Source: Aplysia californica (taxonomy: Eukaryota; Mollusca; Gastropoda; Aplysiida; Aplysiidae). From it: a stretch of DNA of 64,000 nucleotides. The DNA lies in assembly GCF_000002075.1 (NCBI RefSeq), contig NW_004797356.1, positions 739,702-803,701 of the forward strand, written 5' to 3'. Both the position numbers and the translations under genes were made by a program. Shown here piece by piece: positions 36,801 through 51,800 of the stretch. Position 1 is the stretch's first letter; the number at the start of each line of letters is the position of its first letter. The notes under the pieces are model-generated. The model did not search any database. It saw only the letters and a list, made by a program, of their open reading frames with translations, and had not been told where the DNA came from.

Positions 36801-39800
36801 TAAGTAAAATTAGCAAGAAAATGACTGCCAAAGTTTGTTTGTTTTTTGTTTGTTTAGTATAGGGTTTTACGGCGCTCGCAACTGCATAAGGTCATATGAG
36901 CGCGCGGGACACACCTAATACTTTTTCGTTGGTAGGAAATTTTGAATTTTGCCCGGGTGGCGGCCGAAGCCTACTCTTATCGATTTTAGACCACCAAGGG
37001 ATCTTTAATGTGCGCAACTTGCACACGGGCCCTCCGAGATTTTTCGCCCTTGTCCGAGAAGGCTAGGTGTAGATCTTTCCTACCAGAAGATCAGGGGTGT
37101 GGCAGAAAGACAGCAGTTAGGAGGAGCCAAGGAGTAGCAGTAGAAAGACTGCAGAAAGAGTCAGGAGCCCGAGGGGACAAAGGAGGTGAGGGGGGGGGTG
37201 GGGGGCAGAAAGTAGAAATGAAAGCAGACAACAGAACATTGTTAGAGATCAGGAAAGGATGTGAAAGGAGACAATTTTAGAGAAGAACATTTTTTGGTCG
37301 CTACCCGGAATCGAACCCGGGACCTTTGAATGAAAGGCCAACACCTTAACCTCTGGGCCACGAGAGCCCCCTGCCAAAGCTTGGTGACTGCCATTGTTCA
37401 AGAGTCCTTGGAAACTGCAAATTTACATTTTTCGTTACTTTAATCAACATTTTTCTATAAAATCCAGACATTAGAATGTTTTTGATTGGACATACAAGGT
37501 GTTGAGCCACAAAACAAAAATTTGAGAAAAAAAATTTCAAACTGGGCAAAAAATGCCAATTTCTTGGATTTCATTATTTTGACCAGCGCTTGATTTCACC
37601 ATGCTGCCTCCCATATTATATTGTGCCAATGTCTGCACAATAAAGATTAATCTTATCTTCTTCTAGCTTCCACTCTCTTGTCCTTGTGTCTGTTTATGAC
37701 ATACCAGCATCTTTAGTGTAATGGTTAGGCTCTATGCTGTCACTCGCAAGAGACTCAAGATCAATTCTCACATTGAAAAATAAAAACGTAATGTATCATG
37801 GTGAAATCAGGTGCTTGTCAAAATAATGAAATCAAAGAAACTGGCATTTTTCCGCCAGTTTGGGCATTTTTAGAGAATTTTTTGTTGTTTTGTTTAACAT
37901 GTTTTATGTCCATTTAGAAACTCATTTCTGTGTGGATTCGACAGATAACGTTGGTGAAAGGCACAAAAAAATGTTAATTTTCTGTTTCAAAGGACTCTCG
38001 AGCTATGGAATTAACGAAGTTTTGGTGGCCATTTTCGCGCTGATTTTACCTCTGAAACCAGGCGACACTCCCTCCTTTAAATGCAAATATCTTGACTTCT
38101 GATAAAGATAGATGGATGTTTCTTTCACTAAAAAAGCAAGACAAGTAGGGAATAGATTTTAGAAAAAAAAAGGGAACAAGGAAGAAGTTTTAGGGGATTG
38201 GGGGAACATTATCGTAAGTCTTGTCACAACTAGAAACCACAAAACATGGAGAGTGAGGACAAAACAGCCAATGGCTTAAAAAAAAATATTGTTCCATGTT
38301 TTTAAAACAATATCTAGAAATTTGACTTTGTAAAATTCTGCTCTGAGGCTAGAGGAAATCTTTTAATGGTTCATAATTTGGTCTCCAATGGTGTTTCCAG
38401 CAAAGTAGTTCACATTTTTTGGGTCTCAGAATATGTCATTAACAACCATATTTACAATTGTGTCAAGTCGCAGTAGAATCAGGTGCTCGTTAATTTTTGG
38501 GCATGTGGAGTTAATGGTATTATCAGCTTGTTCGTTTGACTATCTTTCGATGAAAAAAAATACACAACTATGTTGAATAGAAGTTGAGATTTTGCTATTG
38601 ATGGAGGTGAGGGCGCCTGGTTTCAGAGGTAAAATTAACGAGAAAATGGCCGTCAAACTTGTTGATTTCCAAAGCTACTGAAAATTTAAATTTCTTGTGT
38701 CTGTGATCAACATTTTTATAAAATCCACACAAAAAAAGTTTTTAATGGACATAAAAGGTGTTGAGCCAAAAATAAAGAATTTGAAAAAAATTGTCAAACA
38801 GGGAAAAATGCCAATATCTTCAATATCATTTTTTTGACAAGCACGTGATTTTACCACAATGCCTCACAATTGTTGATACTATAAGAAGTAATAAGAATAT
38901 TCTTCACAACATTTAATCAATTCTGGAAAATAATAATTAATAAATTACTCCCCCCCCCCCCCCTCCAAATGAAGTATGTTACCTAATTTGGTGGATGTGC
39001 ATTGTTAGAGTCGGCCACCAACCTGTATCAGTTGTGAAAGTTATTGACAAAATATGTGTGTGCTTTAGTTGTAAACATTACTTGGTTTGAAGAAAACATA
39101 GCTGTTTATCCATTTTTCAGGGGAGTTGTGAACTTTGTGAGTACATTCGGTACAAATGTTCAGAAGCAAAAGATGCAGAAGAAAATTTGAAGAAGGGAGA
39201 ATTGAGTTATCAACAGGCACATGGGTCTACAGACAAACTAAATGGAGCCGCACTTGGCTATGATCGTGATGCAATTAGCAATGGAAGTAATACTGAAACT
39301 GACCCCCATCAGAAGCTTGGGATGTTAAAAACCGAGAGAACAAAACAAGAAATTTTGCCAGGCAGTGAAGCCAGAAGATTGCAAAGTCTGCAACATGAAC
39401 ACAGTGATTCCCATAGGGAAGCAAGAATTGTCTACCTTGAGAATGTGGATATTCCTCAAGAACAATCTGTCTACGTTAAGAAGTTTTTCCCTGGATTTCT
39501 GGAAAAGAATACTGTCGGTGTTGAGTACAAGATTTCCTCTGAAAGAATAGAACTTAGCAGCTTCTCAAAACATGATCTAAAGCAAGCATATTATGTTGTT
39601 GAAAAGAGAATGAAAGCAATTGAAGTAGAATGTGTCCCGTTTTATGATTCATCAAAACGGGCAAAAGAAAATTTTAACAGATTTTGTGAACGGATATCAG
39701 AGAAATACAATTGCATCATTGCTCCCGTGGTGACAGCAACATCTAACGGCCCTTCAAGTAAGCAGTTTGTACCAGTCATTCACCACTTCCAGAATCATGA

Positions 39801-42800
39801 TGTCCACTTATACTTACTTGAGGGAAACATTGACAACATCTGTCTGCAAACAACAATCTATGTCACCTCAGAGGAAACAGGTAATTTTTTTCCCTAACTC
39901 ATTCATGTAACCTCTTAACTGCTGTGTAGACATATAATGTTCACTTCTGTTATCCCACATTGGTTATACTGCAATTTTTTCTAAACTGTTTTTTTATTGA
40001 AGATTTTTTAGGTGTACAGAACAGTAAAACCTCGGTACTACATAACCAGCTTAACACTTTCCCCCCCACTCAGCCCGAGGAGCGCAAAACCTTTGTCCCC
40101 ACGTACCAGGCAGCAGATGAGGTACATTAGTACTATACCTGTATCTTGGCAAAAAGCACTCCGATCATCATCAACTTTTCAGCACATTGAGAAAATTGAA
40201 CTTGGCGATCGCATGTTTATCAAAAAGAGGAATCATAATCGATATTAAAAACATTATTTCAAACATCCCCCAAATTCTCATCATGGCGACCCTAAAGTAG
40301 CACTCGTGTTAGATGTACTCAACGTTTTCCAAAGATTTTCTCTCTAATTGTTTAAACAAACTGATTTCCTTGCTCAAAGGCCACACAAACCATTCAGGAA
40401 AAAAGGAATAACTTAAACAAGTGTGCATGTCGAAAAGGACATTTGTTGCTGCACTATATTACACAGTCACTGATTGGTGACCTGTTGGGAAATGAGACGG
40501 CTTCTTACCGTCACTGATTGGCGTCCCATGGGTGCAGAGTGTTATAACAAAAGCATACTCTTGGCTGTAGACTTCATTTTCTGTAGTCCTGATTCTCATT
40601 TAGTATTTTTACTCCATGGAAGCTATGTCTAAGATCAAGCATCTGTGTAAAATATAATTTTGTAAAATGGCTTTGTTTGAATCTCTCTTGATTGAAAATT
40701 TTTTCTCATCTTTACAAAGGTAAATTTTTAACTGAAACGCCTCTGCGCTGAAAGGGTTAATAGACCTGTAATTTGCAATTCAGACAAAACTATCGAGTTA
40801 GCAAAATCTATAGACTTGATCTATATTTTCCTAGCTGGTACGCTGTAATTGCCACAGCACTGCTGTTTGCTGTCTATAAAAAATTCAACGGGTTGTTGTG
40901 CTCATGAGTGTGCTAATGAAAGGCAAGACACCAGCCCTACTATAGTCTAGTGTGTGTGCAATCTTTTCTTCCTTGTCCTTCATTTGGTTCCGAATATAGT
41001 CAAATGGTGTTTTCTATGGTGAATTGGATTCACCTCTTGGATATTGTAATACAAGTCTTTGGAAAAAATCTGACAGACTGTGCTGACAGGCCAGATAAAG
41101 TTTTTAAAAATTATTTTCTGTCATGTGACAGTGCATGCTTCTTGGCAGCTAATGAGACCATATATTATAAATTCTTATTTATAAGTTTCATATAGTACAG
41201 TGGAGTCTGCTTAAACCAAACACGGTTAAACCGAAAACAGTGGTAAACCGAAATAAAATAAAATTCCCGATTGTTTTCCATCTTTGTCTTTGTGAGAAAA
41301 TATTGTCCATAAGCCGAAATGCTCACATTTCTAAACAGAAAAGAATTTTGAGCGTTTTGACCACTAAGTCTTCCTTAGAAATCCTCATGAAATGCGAATC
41401 ATTGAGCCTTATGCGCTTCCGGATAGCAGAACAGAATAGACATAAGAATACCTTATGCAGTTGCGAGCGTCGTAAAACTCTCACTAAAAACTAAGCCATA
41501 AGAATGCACACATATATATATGTTGATTGCAGGCCAGAGAGAAGTATCGCCAGTGTACCATTTGTCTACATTTGTCACGCACATCAGTGTGTTCACACAG
41601 TCTGTATAAGCCAAGTGACACAAAATACAGACTGTACGTCTGTCGCACATCCCATGGTTGGCCGTGGCTTAGCCTATTGTTTTTGCAAATTTAGTTCACA
41701 TTGAGGCCCTGCACATGTGCATGTGACGGCATGTGATGTGTTTCATGGTGTCACTGGAATTGGTTTCTCACTTCTCTAGACTAGCAGAGAGCACTATACA
41801 GTGTACAGTACAGTGTGCTGATCCACTCTTATGTCTATTCTGTTCAGCAGATTAAACAAGCTAACAGTTTAGTAGAATTGCAAATGGCATTAAAGAGTTA
41901 ATTCACAATTTGAACCTACTAGAAGCATTGATGGTCGAAAAATGAGGTTTGGGGGAAGAGGGAGGTAGTGTCATTTGTTTTGAGCATAGATGTCATGCTG
42001 TTGATGATTGACAGCTTGGCGGTTTAAATTTGAGTTAGAGAAAGTGATGTGATTAAGATCTTCTTTTAATTATTTTAGAATGTTAGTTTTAGTAACATTT
42101 TACTGTGCTCGCAACTGCATAAGGTCACATAAGCGCCAATTTTAGAATTATAGGTAAAATAGATTTTTCCAAACCAATGTTGAGTGCTTAGATGTGGCAC
42201 GCGGGAGATCTGAGTGGGGCGAATTGTGATGGATTACTGGGTCTTTCTACTGGGATAATGTATCCCTCTCTCAGCGCTTTCAGCTCAGGGTGACCGTGGC
42301 AGAAAGTGTCAAAGTTTGCCTCCTTCATGATCTAAATTGTATCGATGGGGGTGGAAAAAACACCTGAATGTAAAAAAGAAAGATTTTCAGACTTTGGAGC
42401 AATTTACTGTAGTTTTGTCTAGGGTCATGCACTGTATCTGTCATGTATATTTGGCATTTACTTGACTCTACCGATTTTTTTCATGGATGTACACTCTACA
42501 GATCCCACTGTGAGGAAGTACGAGAATGAGAAGAAAGTTGAGGTGGGCCTGACACCTGATATGACAAAGAGAGAAATATACAAGTACATGAATAAAGCAC
42601 TCTCTTGGGCGAAATCAAACTCTTCTGCAATCGGCCTTGTCATTGGACATGTTCCCCATGCATTGTCCGGGATCGCTGAGGCTATTGTCTTCTTGTGTGA
42701 AAGGTCAATGGAGGCCATCAACGTGTACTTGCTAGAGCCTGAAAGGAAAAATATTCTTCATGAATTTGAATCTCACTGCAAAGTGCAAAAGTGGAAAGAA

Positions 42801-45800
42801 GTACAGCACGAGACAAAGGAAGATTTGGAGTGGGAGTGCAAAGGTAAGAATCAGTCAGATCAGATGCATGTTGTAATTTGATGTGGTATTGTAGTGAAAA
42901 CCACTAAATTGTACTCCTTTGTTTCTTTTCATGGCCCCAGTGAAGGCCATGTTGGATCCTGTTCCCTTGGTCACATAGATGAAACACACAACTAGATACA
43001 GTAAGAGTATTATGGCAGGGCAAATCAATTCTTTTTCAAAAACTTTCAGAGATCTAAACAGCTAGTAAAGCTGATGGAGAACACTTCTAAGGAGGATGTT
43101 TTTACTGGTGATTTGCACAAATTATATAGATTTCTTGTTTTGTATTTTTTTGCTTGACTTCATGTGGCTGTTATTTTTTTTAAAGAGATGCATCAGCAGC
43201 TGATAATAATTTTCCTCTTTTCCTCTTTAAAACTAGCAAAACCTCTGAAATATAATACTTATGCCCTGCTGGAAATGCCTTAGGTGTGTTTGAGTCAGAG
43301 GTCAAACTTGCAAGTAGTCATACTGCATCTATTAGTGTCTCCATAGCGCAGGAAATGACATTAAAGTACCATGGAGTGATATTTACCGAACATTGTCAGC
43401 CAGGGGTTATGTAACAAAGTCATTAAGAATCCAAGGAAGGGGCTGAAGACTGATCTTAACATTAATATCTCAGAAAGTTCTAGCCTTGCTTTTCAAACTC
43501 TGGTTCAGTTTGATCTGCCAATGAATATGGGTGGGTGGTTGGCGGGTGCTCTGGTGTGGTTTGCTCCTTCTTTCCTATCAAAGATATATCGTCCTTATCT
43601 CTCCTTCTTCTTTTTTATGTTTGTTACTCTCTTGTAACACCTCTAATCTTCTGACGCTCATATGACCTTATGCAGTTGCGAGTGCCGTAAAACCTCTACT
43701 AAAACTAACTAAATTGATATGGGTTTGGACTTCTACTGTTCTAATTACAATTGCAATTCTCAGGTATAATTAAAAATGAAGGATTGAGAACTATTCTCAG
43801 TCATATGCGCCACATTTTGACCGAGACTAAGCATCATTTCTTTGGATCAGAGAACATAACAAACTTTCTTCGGCTGAAGTTTGTCTTAATGAGATGATAG
43901 ATGTAGGCCTACACCAGCCACTCAGGAGAAAGTCGAAATTGGATAGAAAGGTATCTTGGATAACTCGGGCTCTGACCATATTTGGTGAATGCCGCTAGGT
44001 TGAATAATCTGGAAAATTGACTTGCAAAAGATAAACATTATTTTGCTCTGTAAAAAATACAATACGAGTTACAAGTTAACATGATATGTAGTGAGTATAG
44101 TTTCTTCTATGATTTTTGCATCTGACTTGGGGAAAGTTAGATGCTTTCTATCACGCCTGTAGACTCCGCAGTTTTGAATATTCAGGCACTATGTAATTTA
44201 CTGGTGAGAATAAATTTTATTTATATATTCACATCTCTGAAAAAGTGTGTTTGCTGGGGTCTCAGTTGATAGCCAAGAGGCAATTAGTAAGATAAAAGAT
44301 TAAAATCTTTTCAAATCAATGGAGAGTTTCTGCAACTATATAAGGGTGTAATTCTTTAAACTGAAAATTAGGGGTAAACGACCCTTATCCAAGGTGATGA
44401 TCAATTGTCAACAATAATAATGTTAAAGTTAGATACATAATCAGTATTTTACCTTGAAATCCACTGTCTGTTCTGCTTTCAAAGTGCTTATTATTTTGTC
44501 TCTTTAAATTTAAGCAAATTCACCTCCTCCACTGCTCCCACCCCTCTCCACTCCCTGCCCCCAAGATTTATTTAAAGAAACTTTTTTTTTTTTTTACATT
44601 GCACACATTCTTTGTTGCAGTGTGAATTATTTGTATACCTATTCCATGTCTTACCATTAATAATTTTTTTTCTTCTGTCTCTTTGTAGAAAGAGAAATTC
44701 CAAACTACGAAGACTTTGCTCTAAGTCAGAACTTCTCTGTGCACGTGGATGAGGAAAACCAGATCAAGTCACTTGTATGTATGAGAGAATGTGGGATAAA
44801 TTGAATGTGAATTAGTGGGAGTCAGTTTCAGGGAAAATCATTGGTGGCTGTCTACTTGATGTTCTTCTGTGATGTTTCTGTTCTATTTGATGGTATTGAT
44901 AATAATAATAATAATAATAATAAATAACATTTATATAGCGCTCAACCCTGATTAAAGTGCACAGACTCTGAGCAGTTTACAATCCCATACAATGTACAAC
45001 AGTAACATAAAACATTGTGTTCTGACCACCCTACTAGCCTACAACAACCTATAATTTTAAACATTTTCCCTCTAGTTTATGTGGATTGGAGTTGTCATAG
45101 GCTGTATTTAAAATGACCCTGAGAAGGACTAAATGTTTTGAAGGTTGTGGGGGGGGGGGGGTGTTGGGAAAAACGGTTTGGTGGGCTAGCTCTCCTGATT
45201 TCTTGAAAATAGCACATCAGGGTCTGGGAATGATGATATACAAAAATTTACCCTTCAGAGGTCTGTGGTTATGTACATAAGGTTAATTGTAAAGTAGTCA
45301 AATGATGAAAATGTAAAAAAAAACCAACAGAATTAAAAACTTTTATTGATTATTCAAAATACGAATTTCTCAAATTGTCTCTTCTATTTCTGTCTCCCCC
45401 GCTCAATATCAGTCGTAAGACGCAGTGTGCTATTATCAGCTACTAGGCTCGAAAGACAAAAAAAGTAACTTTCCATGAAATTTATGTTTTTTGGATCTAT
45501 TGAAAGTTTGAAATCTTCTGCATTTTGATTTATTTTGGAAGTGTGTGTGGTTTGTTGTGATCTTGGGTGACGAGTTAAAGGAATTTCGATCTTGCTAGTG
45601 AGGTTATTTTTTTAACCATTACCTCATGGCCACCTTTGCTTCAACCAAAGATTCTCCACTAGTGGAGTATTTTTGCTTCAACGTTCTTTATTTGCAACTA
45701 TTTTTAGATTTTAACCTCTTTTCGAGCATGCATCGTCAGAAATGTAAGCAACTCTGATTGGTAAAACGGAGTAAAAACGGTAACTTCTAGCTCACTTCAA

Positions 45801-48800
45801 GCTTGTTTACGTAAACAGCTGACTGTGTCGGTGTGCCCTGCTGGCTGTTATTGTCTGTTGATCTTTCAGTTTTACACTTGGATTGACTTAAAAATTCGTT
45901 TTTATTGTGTTTTAGTGCTTTTAAAAGATTAATTATAACCTTCCTCTAGATCTCTCTAAGCGGACTCCTTACCAAGAGGACACCGAAGCGGTCTATGTGC
46001 GTGTGTGTTGGTGTGTTTGTATGTGTGTGTGTGCGTGAGTGTGTGTGTGTGTGTGCACTCTCGTGTGCTTATGGTGCTATTGCAAACGTATAATTGGGTA
46101 GCGTAATAAGGGCACGTAAGCCGACTCGCGGCTTTCCAAGGGCGTCGTTTCGGTTAAATTGGGGTAATTCAGATCTCTGTTTCTTTGCTGTTTTGCTATA
46201 AAACACGAAATGAAAAGACTTTCTTCATTACAATAGTGTAAGTTGTTTGTATATCCGATTATCTGGAGCTAGAGAATTGCCGTGGAAAAGGAAGCCCCTC
46301 GGGGTCGGAATGCAAGGTCGTCCGGTTCAAAATTGACACCCATGTATTTGAATACCTTGTGTGATTGTGAGGTAGAAAGACTGTACTTAACGACTGGCGT
46401 CAACTCACTGACTGGAGAAGACGTGAGGATCTCGAACGTGGCGACGCGCCTGCGCTGGCCGGCTTAGATCGTGTCGTCGGGCCCTCAGAGGTTACTTCGC
46501 CGGCATCTACGACGACGTCGGCCACTCTGGTCTCTAGCAGAAACTGAGACGGATCAGAAGGGGCGCACAGAATTCCCGCCTCGCCTTTATACCCATGTTT
46601 CAGCGCCCCTAGTGTCACGGGGCGGCAACTCTGTTCGGCCCGCCCAGCGCCCCCTAGTCTCATGGGCCCGTAACTCTCGATTATTCATCTCTCTAATAAC
46701 AGCTTGCAGAAAGATGAATGGTTAGCAGAAAACTATACAGCGTTACGCGTGGTTTCCCATGGTTATTTGTTTTGACCTTTGGCGTTTGGATAGAAATCCT
46801 TTAAAAAAAATGTCTAAGTTTTCGAAGATCATTTTTAACATGAAATGTGTAAAATAACGGTTAAAAAGGCGCCATTAGAAAGAACAGTTCTTTTTTGTAT
46901 AAGAATAGAGTCATCGGCTTGGAATTGTTTTGCATGAATCGTTCTGTGAAACTTCGAGGAGCACTCAGTGTACTACAGTATAGAGCCGACCCCTCGCCGC
47001 GGGGACGGATGCGGTGCCACCGAGACAACGCTCGGTGCTTTTATTGAAATAACGACAGATCATCTTGTTTGAAGCAATAAAATACTGATTTGTAATAATC
47101 TCACAGTCTTGAAAAAAGTTAGGCTTCATTTCTTTGTTATAATGATTGTACTCCTATAATGTAGAGATGTTTGGTGCACTTAGTACTGGTACTCTTTTAT
47201 TATCTGTCAATCATGGGGTTGCAGCCAGTTAGCGACTTCAGCAATGTTATGTTAAATTGAAACCGCTGCCTTTCTCTTAAACATTGGCTGAGAGGTAAAA
47301 GTATGGTACCAAAATTCTCAGGAGACATAGGCCTTTCAAATGAAACAGATGAATTTGACATACAGCTACTTTGAAAATTAAGAATCTGGTGTCCTAGTAT
47401 AATGCTAATATTTTGTTGCGTTTGACGTGAAGTCCATTCTCGTGAAAATTTTGTTTTGTCCGTTAGTTTTTTTCTCTTTGAATGAATAGTTTTCTACTTC
47501 TGTATGTTACCTTGTAGTGGCATAGCCAAGATAACCGCTAAATTTCAAGTCTCTATCTCCATTCTAAGACCCCTCTAATTGCTATGGAAACATGTTGCTC
47601 AACTGCAGAGGCCATTTTCTCCTTTTCGTTTTTCCTCACCTCGCACAAATAAAAGTTCTGTATTTTCGTCAAATGTGGTCATATTTACTTCATTCTTGTT
47701 TTAAATTGTAGGGAATTGGTGATAGTTTTTAAAAATAATGTTAACTCAGTTTTGAAATTTCCTTAATATGACTGATATTGACCGGCAGAAACACATTTTT
47801 GCTGTCTCATTATAATGTTAAATAGTAATGTCAGTTCTGAAAGTATTTCAAAATACAAGCCCATAAATATATTTGTTTTTGCTTTTACAGGTCCCCATCT
47901 TGATGTGTCTCCCGATCACTTTTAAAGATATCTCTCGACCTCACCTCCAAGCACACTGTCCACAACACAGGAAGCTGCTAGAGAAAAAAGTGCAAGCCAA
48001 AGTCAGAGAAAAGGCAGACCTGCAGAGTCTTGACTCTACTGTGGGAATTATTTCTGTAAAGGAAACTGGCTATCTGTTGTACTATGCTCCAAGGTGGGAA
48101 TTTGGAGCTGGTCAGGTAAGCCACAGGCCAAACTTGTGTCTTTACTGTCTCTGTAAGTTTGCTCTTTTTATGGATCGTAAAAGTTTGTAGCAAAAAAACA
48201 TCTATTTACTGTAAAGGTCTACTCCAGCCTTCCCTGTCTTAAAATGATTAAAATCATGTTTCCTGCCTGTCATTACAGTTACCTCCATGTTACCACACAC
48301 AGAGTGGTAGCGGCAAATGTGGGAATATGTGAAGTAAGTTTAGAATGGAGCCATGAAGTAGACCATCACCATGTGTCGCGACGCGGTGGAATCAGGTGCT
48401 TGTCAATTTTTGGACATGTGGTGTTGTTGCTATCATCTTAAAGCTTTTTTTTTTGCTTTCGATGTAAAGATAGCCGTTCATCTTCGATACAAGTCGAGAT
48501 ATTGGCGATTGACAGAAGTGCGAGGCGCCTGGTTTCAGAGGTAAAATTAGCAAGTAAATGGCTGCCAAAATTTAGTTATTTCCTTAGTTTGAGAATCCGG
48601 TGAAACTTAAAGTATGCATTTTTTGTGCCTTTTATCAACTTTTTTTTAGTATTGTTCGCTCAGAAATGAGTTCTTTAATGGACATGAAAGGTGTTGAGCA
48701 AAGAAACAAAAATTTGATAAATATTCCCAAAGGTGTGGGAAAATCCCAGTTTCTTCACTTTCATCCTATTGACGAGCACCTGATTTCACCACACTGCCTC

Positions 48801-51800
48801 ACAAATTAACTCTCTCATTGTTGTTGTTGTTATCGATCCAGATTAATTAACTCTTTCAAAATGACACACTTTAATTCCCTGATACATCAAGGTGTTGAGG
48901 AAACTTGTGAAACTAATGATGTACCAGTATATCCTTGAAGTGTTGTGTTGTGTTGTGTTGTGTTAGTTTAAATGTAAGTTTCCTTATAAAAATTTGTGGT
49001 GGATATGACACAAGCAGTTATGAACTATGGGTTGTTGGCAAGTGTTCTGGTATGGTTTGCTCCTTCTTTCCTATTAAATATCTATTGTCCTTATTGTGCC
49101 TGCTACTTTTCTTTGGGTGTTACTGTCTAGTAACACTTCTAATCTTTTACCCTTATATGATCTGGGTTGCAAGTGCTGTAAAACTCTTACTAAAACTCAA
49201 AAATACAATAAATGAACTTGTCTGGCTAACAGAAACTTTGAGTTTGATTTTGAGTAAATTCCAAAATGTTGCTGAATATTGCTTTGAGACACAGTACTCT
49301 CTAAAACCCTTTGACTTAAAATTAAACAAAGTATATAGTGAAAAACAATTGCTTTTGTCTTGAAAGTGATGAACTTTTTGATGATTGAGGGGCATTAACT
49401 CACCCAGCCCTAATGCTGATTGTATAGGTATGCGTGCGCAACGCTTCGACTCTAACGTTGACAGTATCGGTATGAAAAATTTCGCTCAGTTGTGTTCAAT
49501 AAAGAAAGCTATATTCGTGAACCATGTGAGAGGGTGCGGAATTTGAACACACTTCCTTTCTTCACTTTTTGTTTACATTTTTACTCTGTTTTTATAGACC
49601 TTTTGTAACAGAGTATTGCATAAAAACTATCATATATTTGCCTTCAAAATGTTAATACGCACAAATAAAGGTTTGAATAAGATATGTACCAAATTTAGGT
49701 AGGATATGTTAAACTTTAGTATTTTTTTCAATTTGTCAAAAAATGGTAAAAATCTCTAGGGAGAGCTGAAATGTAGGCCAAGGTTATGTGAGTTATATAA
49801 CTGTTTGATTTTGATAAGTAGACTGATGTAGTACTGCAATTTCTTTTTTTTTTTTTCAAAAATGAGTAGCCTGCTATGTTTAAATTGTTCCTACTCTGAT
49901 TTGTTGGAGTACCAACTGTTATTGGAATCCCCAGGTTATTGCCAGAGCTGTGAACCTGTGTGTAGAAAAGGCGAAGGAGTATGACTGCTCTGTTGTCTTT
50001 GTCCCACCTGGAATTTCAAGTGAAGACACTTTCAAGTACCCACCTAGGTTCCTGGCCCAGCAAGTTTTTCACAGCCTGGATAACGTCTTACTGGAACAGG
50101 GTCTCAAATATATGGATATTCATTTGAGAGTACACCATTCCCCATACAAAGAGGTAAATTTAGGACTGCTAGTGTTGGGGGATGGGGACTTGAGAGGTTG
50201 AGGGGGGGAGTAGTAATAGCAGATAGGAGGTAGTGGTGGATACCATCATAACTTCCTCAGTGGAGCGTGGGCATGCAGTCTGACAATCACACAATGCAGC
50301 ACTCACAGTGTGGTAAGCTTAGACCCACAACTGGTCATTCTCAAAGAAGATGGTACCTCCTATCAATAATACTGACTGAACACTTAACTATCATGTACTG
50401 AAGGTTTTTAATACTGGAAATATTGTATAGTACATCAGTATTATAAACTCAAAAGTATGAATTGTGAAGTGTGCTGACAAAATGAGTTATTTCTCGGATT
50501 TGAGCCCTATGGAAATAGATACGTCATGCTTGTAAGTAAAGGTTTGGCAATTAGTAAGTATGAAATAACTAAAATCATTTAGTACTTAATAGATATTGCA
50601 TCAATAGAAAACCTAGTTCATTTTACCGTGGTGTCAATGTTTGGCCAATATCTGCATTTGTGGATTGTGAGAAGTAACTCATTTTGTCAGCACGCTTCAC
50701 AATTGATATAAGTAATATGTGTGCAAAGCATACTGTTCCAATAGGTAAAAAAATAATTTCTTCTCAATTTGCTGTCACTAAATGAAACAAAATCCTTTTG
50801 AGAATACAAACAAAATACATGTCTTCAATTTTAATGTCTTAAAGAATAGTTGGTCACATATTAAGTCCCTCTCTTTCCTTTTTTTTGTCCCTTCTATGGC
50901 CTTTTCCAACTATTCACTCAAAAATCAACATTGTCAAGGTTCAAATTCTTGAAAAGAAATAGTACCCTAAAGTTTGTCACATTTTTAAATGTTTCTTTTC
51001 AGGCTTTCAAGGCTGAAATGGACAAGCGCAAGCCTTCGTTTGCCAAGAAGTCACCATCATTTACTGAAGGTAAGTTCTAATCTGTGTATCTTGTGGTATG
51101 TTTTTGTTGTAATACGATTTCACAAAATCAAGTGACAAAAAAGCAGAGATTACTCAACAAGTACCTTGACATGCATTAGCTGACTGAATTATAATGAGCG
51201 TGAAGAGCAGCTGGCTTTATCAAAAAACACATTAAATAGATTGTTGATGAGTTGTTGTCATTGTTTTTTTTTTTTTACTGTTGTTGTTATTTATCCAGCA
51301 CATGCTGAGTACTTTTTGTTCTTGTTGTTTTTACTGGTGTTGTTATTGATTTACCACCTGCTGAGGTTTCACCCCCTTTGCTTGATGCCTTGTAGTACAA
51401 TGTGCTGTTTCTGTAGTTTTCCAATTTCAAATGGGAGTTAAATATTTTTGGTCAGGTTAAAAGAAAACGGAGAAGGTGACAGTTGACTGTAGTGGTGGAA
51501 GTTATATATGGTGGTCAGGAAATGGAGATGCAGTTTTATATAATTGAGATGGAATTTTGGAGAAAACATATTTTGTTGTACAGCAAAAGGGTTACTGTTG
51601 TGTGTCCTTTTCTTAAGTTGCCAGTCATGTTTTAATTTTTAATTTTTTTAATTTGGGTATTATAGCAATGGTATTTCACTCGAACCATATCATTGGCAGA
51701 AAATAGGTTTTTGGTTTTTTGTTCTAGAACCTTTTCTTTTCTTTTCTTTTGGTAAGTGTCTTACGGCGCTCGCAACTGCATAAGGTCATATGCGCGCACA

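Noticed and set aside
37295-37370. Possible tRNA gene on the minus strand
   Set aside because: It has A- and B-box-like sequence but is the head of SINE S1; the same head recurs at 52190 and 56460 joined to the same body, and the anticodon arm is altered.
37860-38102. An 80-residue frame starting MGIFREFFVVLF
   Set aside because: It is part of MITE R1 copy 6; other R1 copies do not keep the frame.
46282-46725. Overlapping open frames on both strands in a GC-rich stretch
   Set aside because: No recognised similarity, no splice context and low-complexity composition.
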